A stretch of DNA of 5,575 bases, taken from positions 1 through 5,575 of the forward strand of contig JAKAHL010000147.1 of the NCBI GenBank assembly GCA_021815005.1, given 5' to 3'. Below are positions 1 to 5,147 of this stretch, in pieces (the stretch's first letter is position 1; the number at the start of each line of letters is the position of its first letter). Source of the DNA: Chloroflexota bacterium (GTDB lineage: Bacteria; Chloroflexota; Limnocylindria; Limnocylindrales; CSP1-4). The notes beneath the pieces are model-generated. The model made no database searches. It was not told the origin of the DNA and was given only the letters and a program-made list of their open reading frames with translations. Both the position numbers and the translations under genes were made by a program.

Positions 1-24
1 CGACGACGCCGGCCCGCTCGGCCC

Positions 25-750
25 CTACGACCCCAGCTCGAGCGACGCCAGGAGTTCGGCGCCCGCCCGCCAGGCCGTCGGGTTGTCGTGCTCGAGGCGC
101 CGGCCCTCGTTGCCCACCCGGACGGCCACGTCGGGAAACTCGTCGCGCAGGTGGCCGCCGGGCCGGAACCGGTGGGCGGCGTCGTGGAGGAACACCGCGT
201 ACAGCGTCTCGGGGTCCGCCTGCGCGATGCGCGCCTCGGCGTCGGGCTGGAAGTCGATGGGCACCATCAGCCGGGCGAAGAACGCGCCGATCTCGTCCAC
301 CCGCGGGTCCACGCCCTGCGAGTGACCCGCCCAGCGGACGATGGGCGCTCGCGAGACGAACGCCGCGAAGGTCTGGTGCTCGTCGGCCGCGTCCAGGAGC
401 AGCGTCCCGCCGAAGGTGAGGAACTGGTTCGTCACTGGGATCCGGTCCGCCACCTGGATGCGGCCCCAGCTGAACGGCTGCGTGCGCGGGTACGTCGTGC
501 GCCGGGTGAGCGTGACCAGCTGGCCGCGCCCCAGGTGCGCGTCCCAGTAGGTGACCTCCTCGGGATCGAAGTGCTCGAGCGTGGGCTGGTCGCGGAGTGC
601 GACCAGCAGTCGCGGCCCGGGCACCGACCCGGGATGGAGGCCGTCGCGGAGCTCGAAGCCGAGGTGCGCGAGGTCGGTCGCCGTGTCGGACATCCAGTCA
701 CCGCCCCACTCCACGGCGCCCGGCCAGGGGCGGACCCGATGCGCGCTCAT
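25..750 (-). CDS. Uncharacterised 241-residue soluble protein, third gene of a glycosyltransferase operon
   Basis: I do not recognise a family. The product is 241 residues, with no signal peptide and no hydrophobic stretch long enough for a membrane helix, so it is probably cytoplasmic. It is rich in Asp/Glu, Arg, His and aromatic residues. The C-terminal half has a likely helical segment (AFFARLMVPIDF, then ETLYAVFLHDAAHRFRP) with several His and Asp residues that could form a site, but no known catalytic signature is visible. The start at 750 is favoured over an internal Met at residue 20 (start 693). It overlaps the stop of the flippase-like gene as ATGA, and a GGGGAGA Shine-Dalgarno (756-762 on the complement) sits 5 bases upstream. 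Tight coupling to the two upstream genes implies co-expression and possibly a shared pathway, which is inference. It ends with TAG at 25-27, and nothing recognisable follows in the last 24 bases. Confidence 0.8.
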   Translation of the reverse strand: MSAHRVRPWPGAVEWGGDWMSDTATDLAHLGFELRDGLHPGSVPGPRLLVALRDQPTLEHFDPEEVTYWDAHLGRGQLVTLTRRTTYPRTQPFSWGRIQVADRIPVTNQFLTFGGTLLLDAADEHQTFAAFVSRAPIVRWAGHSQGVDPRVDEIGAFFARLMVPIDFQPDAEARIAQADPETLYAVFLHDAAHRFRPGGHLRDEFPDVAVRVGNEGRRLEHDNPTAWRAGAELLASLELGS

Positions 751-1739
751 ACGTGTCTCCCCGGCTCCCCGAGCGGAGCCTCGTTGCGAGCCCGACGCCG
801 CCCGCCGGCGAGGAGCGCGACCGCGCCCCCGATGGACGTGACCAGCAGGGACATCACGTGCACCAGCACGGCGAACGCGAGCGCGGCCTCACGGTCGATG
901 CCCACCGAGGCCGCGATCGTGACCGCTGCCAGCTCGAAGGTGCCCACGTAGCCTGGCGCCGCCGGCACCGCGGTGGAGAGGTTGACGCCCGCCGCGAGGA
1001 GCGCGGCCTGGCCCATGGTCGGCTCCACCCCGACCGACTGCGCGGCGGCGGCGAAGCCCAGGACGGAGAATGTCCAGGAGAGCACGGTGAGCGCCAGGGC
1101 CGCCGCCATGACGCGCAGGTCGGCCGTGACGGCCAGGCCCGCGCGGAGCCGCACGAGGGCGCTGTGGACTCGCGGCCAGCGGTTGATGATCCGCGCGGCC
1201 CGGTCCGCCCCCGGCAGGCGGTGCGCGACCAGCCCGACCAGGATGGCCACGACCAGCAGCGCGGTGACGCCGAGGCCCACGAGGACCGCCGAGGCCACGA
1301 TGCCTCGGACCGAGAGCACGAAGATCGCGAGGGCGGCGACCACCACCACGACCAGCGTGTCCATCACGCGCTCCACGACGATGGTGCCCAGGAGCGTGGA
1401 CTTGGAGAGGCCGGACCGCTCGCCAAGGTCGTGGCTGCGCACGAGCTCGCCCAGGCGCGCCGGCAGGACGTTGTTGGCCAGGTAGCCGACCAGCAGGGCG
1501 GCCAGCGAGTCCCGGTAGGCGACGCGGCCGACGGGCGCAAGGAGGACCCGCCAGCGGAAGGCGCGGTTGAGCAGGTCGAGGATGACGAAGGCCACCAGGA
1601 CGACCAGCCAGCCGGGCTGCGCGGCGCGCAGCGCGTCCCAGGCGGCCGGGATGTCCACGCTGCGGGCGACGAGCACGAGCGCGACCGCCGAGATGGCGAT
1701 CCCGATCGCTGCACGGCCGAGGCCACCGCGGTACCGCAT
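747..1739 (-). CDS. Flippase-like / lysylphosphatidylglycerol synthase TM-region (LPG_synthase_TM, UPF0104-type) integral membrane protein
   Basis: A 330-residue polytopic inner-membrane protein. Hydrophobic segments lie near residues 10-26, 43-58, 78-95, 119-143, 147-172, 209-233, 245-262, 265-280 and 285-311. Family marks are RWRVLL (62-67), the GYLANNVLPARLGELVR block (85-101), ERVMD (123-127) and the NLSTAVPAAPGYVGTFE block (253-269). The family is the flippase-like TM domain shared by the MprF N-terminus and many stand-alone proteins next to GT2 genes. A role in translocating a lipid-linked sugar or amino-acylated lipid is proposed for relatives, but the substrate here cannot be read from sequence. 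It lacks the soluble aminoacyl-transferase domain of MprF, so lysyl-PG synthesis is unlikely. The chosen ATG lies 2 bases after the glycosyltransferase stop. The only purine-rich stretch (GAGGTC) is about 14 bases away, so coupled re-initiation is likely. The frame stays open for about 1.2 kb further upstream, but that part is the shadow of the glycosyltransferase gene. Confidence 0.9.
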   Translation of the reverse strand: MRYRGGLGRAAIGIAISAVALVLVARSVDIPAAWDALRAAQPGWLVVLVAFVILDLLNRAFRWRVLLAPVGRVAYRDSLAALLVGYLANNVLPARLGELVRSHDLGERSGLSKSTLLGTIVVERVMDTLVVVVVAALAIFVLSVRGIVASAVLVGLGVTALLVVAILVGLVAHRLPGADRAARIINRWPRVHSALVRLRAGLAVTADLRVMAAALALTVLSWTFSVLGFAAAAQSVGVEPTMGQAALLAAGVNLSTAVPAAPGYVGTFELAAVTIAASVGIDREAALAFAVLVHVMSLLVTSIGGAVALLAGGRRRARNEAPLGEPGRHV

Positions 1740-1741
1740 CG

Positions 1742-2512
1742 TCAGGCCGCGCCGACCTCGCGCCTGGGCGCCCGGGGCTTGAGCTGGGGCGAGCGCCGGA
1801 GGCCCGTCCGGTGCAGCAGGTACCGCGTCACGACCCGCAGCGTCGAGAGGCCGTACACCACGCTGCGCTTGAAGTTGACCGAGCTGGCCTCGTCGAAGTA
1901 GCGCGTGGGCACGGCGATCTCGCCAACGCCGAAGCCGCCGGCGGCGACCACCTGGGCGATGAGGTCCTGGTCGAACACGAAGTCGTCCGAGTTGAGCCGG
2001 TACGGGATGGTCTCGAGCAGGCGGCGCGAGTAGGCGCGCAGGCCCGTGTGGTACTCGGACAGGCGCAGGCCGAAGGCGAGGTTCTCCACCCCGGTGAGGA
2101 ACCGGTTGGAGACGAACTTCCAGCCAGGCATGCCCCCGGCGAGCGGGTCGCCCAGGAAGCGGCTGCCCAGCATGAGGTCCTTGCGGCCGGCCACGATCGG
2201 CGCCACCAGGTCCGGGATGCGCGTGGCGTCGTACTGGTAGTCCGGGTGGAGCATCACCACCACGTCCGCGCCCCACTCGAGCGCGCGGTCGTAGCAGGTC
2301 TTCTGGTTGCCGCCGTAGCCCAGGTTCTGGCGGTGGACGATGACCTCGAGGCCCAGGCGGCGCGCGATCTCCACGGTCTCGTCGCGGGACACGTCGTCCA
2401 CGAGGATCACGTGGTGGACAAGGTCGTGCGGGATGTCCGCGTACGTCCGCTCCAGGGTCTTGGCGGCGTTGTACGCAGGCATGACGATGACGATGCGCGG
2501 CGCGTCGGGCAT
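1742..2512 (-). CDS. Family 2 glycosyltransferase, DPM1/polyprenyl-phosphate sugar synthase-like
   Basis: A 256-residue soluble GT-A fold enzyme. It probably transfers a sugar from a nucleotide-sugar to polyprenyl phosphate at the inner face of the membrane, feeding glycolipid, glycan or protein glycosylation. Visible motifs are VMPAYNAAKTLE (10-21), the VDD nucleotide-binding motif followed by SRDET (38-46), the NLGYGGNQ block (63-70), the metal-site region LHPDYQYD (88-95), GSRFLGD (116-122) and HTGLRAYSR (155-163). There are no C-terminal membrane helices, unlike ArnC/GtrB types, so it resembles short DPM1-like synthases. The basic tail (about 230-252) could bind the membrane surface. The start at 2512 puts the GT2 fold right at the N-terminus. 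An upstream ATG at 2680 in the same frame would add 56 low-complexity Arg/Pro/Gly residues across the divergent promoter and is rejected. No Shine-Dalgarno is visible, and a leaderless promoter fits. First gene of the operon; sugar specificity is unknown. Confidence 0.92.
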   Translation of the reverse strand: MPDAPRIVIVMPAYNAAKTLERTYADIPHDLVHHVILVDDVSRDETVEIARRLGLEVIVHRQNLGYGGNQKTCYDRALEWGADVVVMLHPDYQYDATRIPDLVAPIVAGRKDLMLGSRFLGDPLAGGMPGWKFVSNRFLTGVENLAFGLRLSEYHTGLRAYSRRLLETIPYRLNSDDFVFDQDLIAQVVAAGGFGVGEIAVPTRYFDEASSVNFKRSVVYGLSTLRVVTRYLLHRTGLRRSPQLKPRAPRREVGAA

Positions 2513-2518
2513 GGCACA

Positions 2519-2524
2519 ACGATA
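2519..2524 (-). promoter_or_regulatory. Candidate -10 box (TATCGT) giving a leaderless glycosyltransferase mRNA
   Basis: On the minus strand TATCGT is followed by exactly six bases and then the ATG at 2512. A start point about seven bases after the -10 box would place the mRNA 5' end at or next to the ATG. This fits the absence of a Shine-Dalgarno. No good -35 is present: TCGGCT lies at 17-bp spacing. Leaderless initiation is known to be common in high-GC phyla; its use here is inference. Confidence 0.4.
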
Positions 2525-2533
2525 CCCGAGGCG

Positions 2534-2545
2534 GGCTCGCGAGCC
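2534..2545. promoter_or_regulatory. Perfect 12-bp palindrome flanked by CCGAGGC direct repeats (possible operator)
   Basis: GGCTCGCGAGCC is a perfect palindrome. It is bracketed by identical CCGAGGC heptamers at 2526-2532 and 2544-2550, which are 18 bp apart. The palindrome covers the spacer and -35 side of the proposed glycosyltransferase promoter, a common place for a repressor operator. Short palindromes are expected by chance in GC-rich DNA, so a binding role is only suggested. Confidence 0.3.
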
Positions 2546-2549
2546 GAGG

Positions 2550-2579
2550 CTGGGGCGGCGGCGCGTCCCGGCCGCCCAG
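2550..2579. repeat. GC-rich inverted repeat in the divergent promoter region
   Basis: GGGCGGC (2553-2559) pairs with GCCGCCC (2571-2577) across an 11-base loop. It extends to CT/AG at the base through a single bulged G at 2552, giving about 9 pairs. It lies upstream of both proposed start points and so is probably not transcribed from either. No U-tract follows on either strand. It may be a protein-binding site or simply GC-rich coincidence. Confidence 0.35.
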
Positions 2580-2585
2580 AGCCCT

Positions 2586-2616
2586 CTCGGACCGCGCGGC
2601 GATCCGAGCGTAGGAT
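2586..2616 (+). promoter_or_regulatory. Candidate promoter of the molybdo-oxidoreductase gene with an overlapping inverted repeat
   Basis: TAGGAT at 2611-2616 is a plausible -10 box. At 17-bp spacing lies CGGACC (2588-2593), which matches the central GAC of TTGACA. The inverted repeat CTCGGA-N11-TCCGAG (2586-2591 and 2603-2608) spans the whole interval between the two boxes and could be an operator. A start near 2623 would give a leader of about 55 bases that contains the Shine-Dalgarno at 2667-2671. This is visual matching only. Confidence 0.35.
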
Positions 2617-2678
2617 TCGCGCGAAGACATCCTCGGGCAAGCCCCCGCAGCGCCATCCGCCCGCCTGGAGGACCCGCC

Positions 2679-3281
2679 ATGTTCGAGCGACTGTTCGGCA
2701 GCCGCCCCGGCGACCCGGCCGTCGCCGGCCGCGTGCCGCCCGGTCAGTACCTGACCGAGAAGTTCCCCGTCCTCCACTACGGGTCCGTGCCCACGGTGGA
2801 GCTCGCGACCTGGGACTTCCGCGTCTTCGGGGAGGTGGACCACCCGTTCCGCCTCACGTGGGCCGAGTTCCGCGCCCTCCCCCGGACTCGGCTGCACACG
2901 GACATCCACTGCGTCACCCGCTGGTCAAAGCTGGACACCAACTGGGAGGGCGTCTCGATCCGGGCGATCCTCGACCTCGCGCAGATCCGCCCGACGGCCA
3001 CCCACGTGGTTGCCCACGCCGAGCAGGGCTACACCGCCAACCTGCCGCTCGCGGTGCTCGACGACGACGACGTCATCCTCGCCGACACCTACGAGGGCGA
3101 GCCCATCACGCCCGACCACGGCTGGCCGCTCCGCCTCATCGTGCCCAAGCGCTACTTCTGGAAGGGGCCCAAATGGCTGCGCGGTCTGGAGTTCCTCGAC
3201 CGCGACCAGCCCGGCTTCTGGGAGCGCTACGGCTACCACAACGACGCGGACCCCTGGCGCGAGGAGCGGTTCTCCGAGTAG
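2679..3281 (+). CDS. Cytoplasmic sulfite-oxidase-family molybdopterin oxidoreductase (YuiH-like)
   Basis: A 200-residue protein of the oxidoreductase molybdopterin-binding fold (sulfite oxidase/YedY superfamily). It matches the length of the short YuiH-type proteins, which consist of this domain alone. The block HTDIHCVTRWS (73-83) carries Cys78, the expected cysteine ligand of molybdenum. The EQGYTANLPL stretch (115-124), DTYEGEPITPDHGWPLR (136-152) and the C-terminal PKRYFWKGPKW and FWERYGYHNDADPW segments are typical. No Tat or Sec signal is present, unlike YedY/MsrP, and no haem or dimerisation domain follows, so it probably acts in the cytoplasm with an unknown electron partner. The natural substrate of this subfamily is not established; sulfite oxidation should not be assumed. 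The start is fixed by a strong GGAGG (2667-2671) seven bases before the ATG. A longer upstream reading in the same frame crosses the promoter and is rejected. It is transcribed divergently from the glycosyltransferase operon. Confidence 0.92.
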   Translation: MFERLFGSRPGDPAVAGRVPPGQYLTEKFPVLHYGSVPTVELATWDFRVFGEVDHPFRLTWAEFRALPRTRLHTDIHCVTRWSKLDTNWEGVSIRAILDLAQIRPTATHVVAHAEQGYTANLPLAVLDDDDVILADTYEGEPITPDHGWPLRLIVPKRYFWKGPKWLRGLEFLDRDQPGFWERYGYHNDADPWREERFSE

Positions 3282-3292
3282 GGACGGGATCA

Positions 3293-3307
3293 GCCGTACA
3301 TCACGGC
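3293..3307 (+). other. Small hairpin 12 bases after the oxidoreductase stop
   Basis: GCCGT (3293-3297) pairs with ACGGC (3303-3307) over a five-base loop, and two further ACGGC copies follow closely and could pair instead. No U-tract follows, so a canonical intrinsic terminator is not supported. The rest of the gap up to 3487 shows no gene and no riboswitch class that I recognise, only the -10-like site listed separately. Confidence 0.2.
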
Positions 3308-3371
3308 GTCACGGCAGCCTGACGGCGAGATCCCAGCCTCGATCGCCGCCTCGGCCACGACCTGCACGCCG

Positions 3372-3377
3372 TATGCT
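3372..3377 (+). promoter_or_regulatory. Candidate -10 box (TATGCT) upstream of the PLP enzyme gene
   Basis: TATGCT is among the few AT-containing hexamers in a strongly GC-rich 206-base gap. It would start a transcript near 3384-3385 with a leader of roughly 100 bases. No convincing -35 is present at 16-18 bp spacing. The gap size supports an independent promoter for the downstream gene, but the exact site is uncertain. Confidence 0.25.
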
Positions 3378-3487
3378 GCGGCCGGGCCCAGCCCACGGTC
3401 AGCGCGGCGGCTCGCCGAGCCTCACCCGCCGCGTCGGCCCGGTGTGCTCGCACGTCGCCCGGCACCACGCCACGAGAGGACCGCGCC

Positions 3488-4639
3488 ATGACCGACTCGC
3501 GCTACCCGGCCGCCGTGCCCCTCGACGCGACGTGGACGCCCGACACCGTGGCAGTGCAGGCGGGCAGGCCCGAGCGGACGCCGGGCGCCCCCGTGAACCC
3601 GCCCCTCACCCTCAGCTCCACGTACGTCCACGACGCGAGCATCGGGTACGGGCGCGACGGCAACGCCGGCTGGGCGGCGCTCGAGGCCGCCCTCGGCGCG
3701 CTCGACGGGGGGCAGGCGGTGGCGTTCGCCTCTGGCCTGGCCGCCGCCGACGCCATCGCCGACCTCGTGCCCCCGGGCGGCACGGTCGTGCTGCCATCGG
3801 TTGCCTATTACGGCGTGCGCAACCTGTTCGCGCAGATGGAGGCGCACGGCCGCCTGCGCGTCCGCGCGGTCGCCCCGGACGACACGGCGGCCGTCCTCGC
3901 CGCGGCCGAGGGCGCCGACATGGTGTGGGTGGAGTCGATCGCCAACCCGCTGATGGTGGTGGCCGACGTCGTCGCGATTGCCACCGGCGCCCGCGAGCGC
4001 GGGGCTCTGGTGGTCGTGGACGCCACGTTCGCGACGCCGCTCCGCCAGCGACCGCTCGATCTCGGGGCCGACCTCGTCCTCCACTCCGCGACCAAGTTCA
4101 TCGGCGGGCACTCGGACCTGCTGCTCGGCGCGGCCGTGTGCCGGGAGGCGGCGCACGCGGAGGCGCTGATGGCCCACCGCCATGACCACGGGTCCATCCC
4201 CGGCAGCCTGGAGGCGTTCCTCGCGCTCCGGGGGCTGCGCACGCTCGCCGTCCGGCTGGACCGCGCCGAGGCGTCGGCTGCCGAGCTCGCCCGCCGCCTG
4301 GCCGCCCATCCGCGCGTGTCAGCCGTCCACTACGCGGGTCTGCCGACCGACGCGCAGCACGAGCGCGCGTCCCGGGTCCTGCCCCGCGGGGCCGGGCCGA
4401 TGCTCTCGTTCGAGGTGGCGGGCACCGTGGAGCAGACCGAGGCCTTCCTCGCCGGCCTGCGCCTCCTGACCCATGCGACGAGCCTCGGCGGGGTGGAGTC
4501 GCTCATCGAGCGCCGCGCGCGATATGCCGGCGACGCTGCGATCGTGGGGCCCACGCTGTGCCGCATGTCGGTGGGAATCGAGGGGGTCGAGGACCTCTGG
4601 GCAGACCTCGACGGGGCGCTCCGGGCCGCGCTGGGCTGA
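3488..4639 (+). CDS. Trans-sulfuration PLP-dependent enzyme (cystathionine gamma-synthase / gamma-lyase family)
   Basis: A 383-residue fold-type I PLP enzyme of the Cys/Met metabolism family, cytoplasmic and normally tetrameric. Lys203 in HSATKFIGGHSD (199-210) is the expected Schiff-base lysine. Asp178 in VVDATFATP (176-184) should pair with the pyridine nitrogen. SGLAA (82-86) binds the phosphate, and Tyr108 in AYYGVRNLF stacks on the ring. Tyr54 and Arg56 in GYGRDGN reach the neighbouring subunit's cofactor. GSIPGSLEAFLALRGLRTL (235-253), SLGGVESLIE (332-341) and CRMSVGIEGVEDLW (358-371) are the usual C-terminal marks, with Arg359 the likely substrate-carboxylate ligand. The family motif Tyr-x-Arg-x-x-Asn-Pro-Thr reads GYGRDGNAG here, so Pro and Thr are replaced. 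Sequence does not separate gamma-synthase (methionine synthesis) from gamma-lyase (cysteine synthesis or methionine breakdown). AGAGGA at 3475-3480, seven bases before the ATG, supports the start. Confidence 0.93.
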   Translation: MTDSRYPAAVPLDATWTPDTVAVQAGRPERTPGAPVNPPLTLSSTYVHDASIGYGRDGNAGWAALEAALGALDGGQAVAFASGLAAADAIADLVPPGGTVVLPSVAYYGVRNLFAQMEAHGRLRVRAVAPDDTAAVLAAAEGADMVWVESIANPLMVVADVVAIATGARERGALVVVDATFATPLRQRPLDLGADLVLHSATKFIGGHSDLLLGAAVCREAAHAEALMAHRHDHGSIPGSLEAFLALRGLRTLAVRLDRAEASAAELARRLAAHPRVSAVHYAGLPTDAQHERASRVLPRGAGPMLSFEVAGTVEQTEAFLAGLRLLTHATSLGGVESLIERRARYAGDAAIVGPTLCRMSVGIEGVEDLWADLDGALRAALG

Positions 4640-4657
4640 CGCCGCGGGCGCCGCGCC

Positions 4658-4676
4658 CCGACGGGCAGGGCGTCGG
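4658..4676 (+). terminator. GC hairpin after the PLP enzyme gene, weak terminator candidate
   Basis: CCGACG (4658-4663) pairs perfectly with CGTCGG (4671-4676) over the loop GGCAGGG, starting 19 bases after the stop. It lies between the PLP enzyme gene and a separately promoted small gene, where a terminator would be expected. No U-tract follows, so it would not be a classical Rho-independent terminator. Confidence 0.35.
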
Positions 4677-4698
4677 CGGGGTGGCCGCGGGCCGGGCG

Positions 4699-4704
4699 TA
4701 GACT
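4699..4704 (+). promoter_or_regulatory. Candidate -10 box (TAGACT) giving a leaderless mRNA for the PLDc_N protein
   Basis: TAGACT is followed by exactly six bases (CCGACC) and then the ATG at 4711, the same geometry as upstream of the glycosyltransferase. No Shine-Dalgarno precedes the ATG, which fits leaderless translation. A -35 box is not recognisable. Confidence 0.45.
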
Positions 4705-4710
4705 CCGACC

Positions 4711-4941
4711 ATGCCGGTCGCTCGCGAGCCCGATCCCGCGACCCTGATCGTCGCGCTCGTCACGGCGGTCGTTCTGCTCTCGGCCCATGCCTGGCTCGCC
4801 CTGCGGGCCCTGCGCGACCTCGACGCCGGCGGCGGACGCTGCCGCCTCTACCCGGAGGCCACGTGGCGCCTGCTGATCGTCCTGGTCGGCATCGTCGGGC
4901 CGCTTGCCTACTTCGCCTTCGGCCGGGACGACGCCGGCTGA
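4711..4941 (+). CDS. Small PLDc_N-domain membrane protein, two transmembrane helices
   Basis: A 76-residue protein made only of the phospholipase D-nuclease N-terminal (PLDc_N) domain. Helix 1 lies near residues 11-31. A basic/acidic loop (ALRDLDAGGGRCRLYPE) follows, then helix 2 near 52-70, ending in the typical block GIVGPLAYFAFGRDD (60-74). This domain is found at the N-terminus of cardiolipin synthases and, as here, alone in small proteins of unknown function. The catalytic HKD domains are absent and the gene is not truncated, since a stop follows the motif directly. It has no visible Shine-Dalgarno and probably a leaderless mRNA. It forms a short operon with the 51-residue gene 18 bases downstream. 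A role at the membrane is inferred; no enzymatic activity can be claimed. Confidence 0.85.
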   Translation: MPVAREPDPATLIVALVTAVVLLSAHAWLALRALRDLDAGGGRCRLYPEATWRLLIVLVGIVGPLAYFAFGRDDAG

Positions 4942-4959
4942 GCCCTCGGAGCTGCTGCC

Positions 4960-5115
4960 GTGCCAATTCACTCCGGCCTCAACCGCAACCCCCTGGTGCT
5001 CGCCGCGGTGGGTGTCATCGTGATCGGGATCGGCCTCGCCAAGGGCACGCTGCTGTCGATCGGGATCGGCGTGGCGATCCTCGTCCTGGCGGCGGCCCGG
5101 CTGGTGCTCGGGTAG
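4960..5115 (+). CDS. 51-residue two-helix hydrophobic membrane protein, GTG start
   Basis: This small gene starts with GTG and ends with TAG at 5113-5115. GGAG at 4948-4951 lies eight bases before the GTG, and the upstream stop is 18 bases away, so it is probably co-transcribed with the PLDc_N gene. The protein has a short polar N-terminus (PIHSGLNRNP) and two hydrophobic stretches, about residues 11-27 and 31-50, split by AKGT. The stretches are rich in Gly, Ile, Val and Leu. The phrase IGIG occurs twice, 12 residues apart, and is encoded by a 13-bp identical repeat (5022-5034 and 5058-5070). I recognise no family. A helical hairpin in the membrane is the natural reading. The Shine-Dalgarno, length, composition and placement make it likely but not certain to be real. 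Confidence 0.65.
   Translation: MPIHSGLNRNPLVLAAVGVIVIGIGLAKGTLLSIGIGVAILVLAAARLVLG
5022..5070 (+). repeat. 13-bp direct repeat inside the small membrane gene
   Basis: GATCGGGATCGGC occurs at 5022-5034 and again at 5058-5070, exactly 36 bases (12 codons) apart in the same frame. It encodes the repeated IGIG core of the two helices. It may record a tandem duplication of a helix or merely reuse of common codons. Confidence 0.5.
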
Positions 5116-5127
5116 CCCGCCACCCTG

Positions 5128-5147
5128 ACGCGGTCAGCCGACCGCGT
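5128..5147. terminator. Perfect 8-bp hairpin at a convergent gene junction (possible two-way terminator)
   Basis: ACGCGGTC (5128-5135) pairs without mismatch with GACCGCGT (5140-5147) around the loop AGCC. It lies 12 bases after the stop of the plus-strand 51-residue gene and covers the stop codon of the minus-strand transporter. Two convergent genes could share it. Neither strand has a U-tract after the stem, so the termination role rests on position and stem strength. Confidence 0.45.

Noticed and set aside
597..1901. Long plus-strand open frame of 434 codons opposite the flippase-like gene
   Set aside because: It is rich in Arg, Asp, His and Gly in a low-complexity pattern typical of the complement of a GC-rich gene. 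The opposite strand carries an unmistakable membrane-protein family over the same bases.
2478..2496. ATGACG tandem-like repeat
   Set aside because: It lies in the glycosyltransferase coding sequence for the IVIVMP strand at the N-terminus, where repeated Ile/Val codons explain it.
2513..2680. 56-residue N-terminal extension of the glycosyltransferase from the ATG at 2680
   Set aside because: It is low-complexity Arg/Gly/Pro sequence over the divergent promoter and overlaps the start of the oxidoreductase. The GT2 fold begins directly after the Met at 2512.
747..2909. 720-codon minus-strand frame suggesting a large fusion upstream of the flippase-like domain
   Set aside because: The part upstream of 1739 is the glycosyltransferase gene read in another frame and then the antisense of the oxidoreductase. 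The ATG at 1739, two bases after the transferase stop, is the sensible start.
3058..3075. GAC-type triplet repeat in the oxidoreductase gene
   Set aside because: It encodes a short Asp run (residues 128-131) inside a conserved domain; there are only a few units and no sign of a mobile or unstable repeat.
1811..3322. 503-codon plus-strand open frame across the glycosyltransferase and oxidoreductase genes
   Set aside because: It spans two recognised genes in the wrong frame or strand plus a promoter region. The composition is shadow-like and no motif is visible.
3282..3487. Possible riboswitch (for example SAM or SAH class) before the PLP enzyme
   Set aside because: The position would make sense for a methionine or cysteine gene, but I could not find a recognisable core motif or paired layout of a known class. 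A covariance-model search (Rfam/Infernal) would decide.
3422..4309. 295-codon minus-strand frame opposite the PLP enzyme
   Set aside because: It is the complement of a clearly recognised enzyme with all its catalytic motifs and shows no features of its own.
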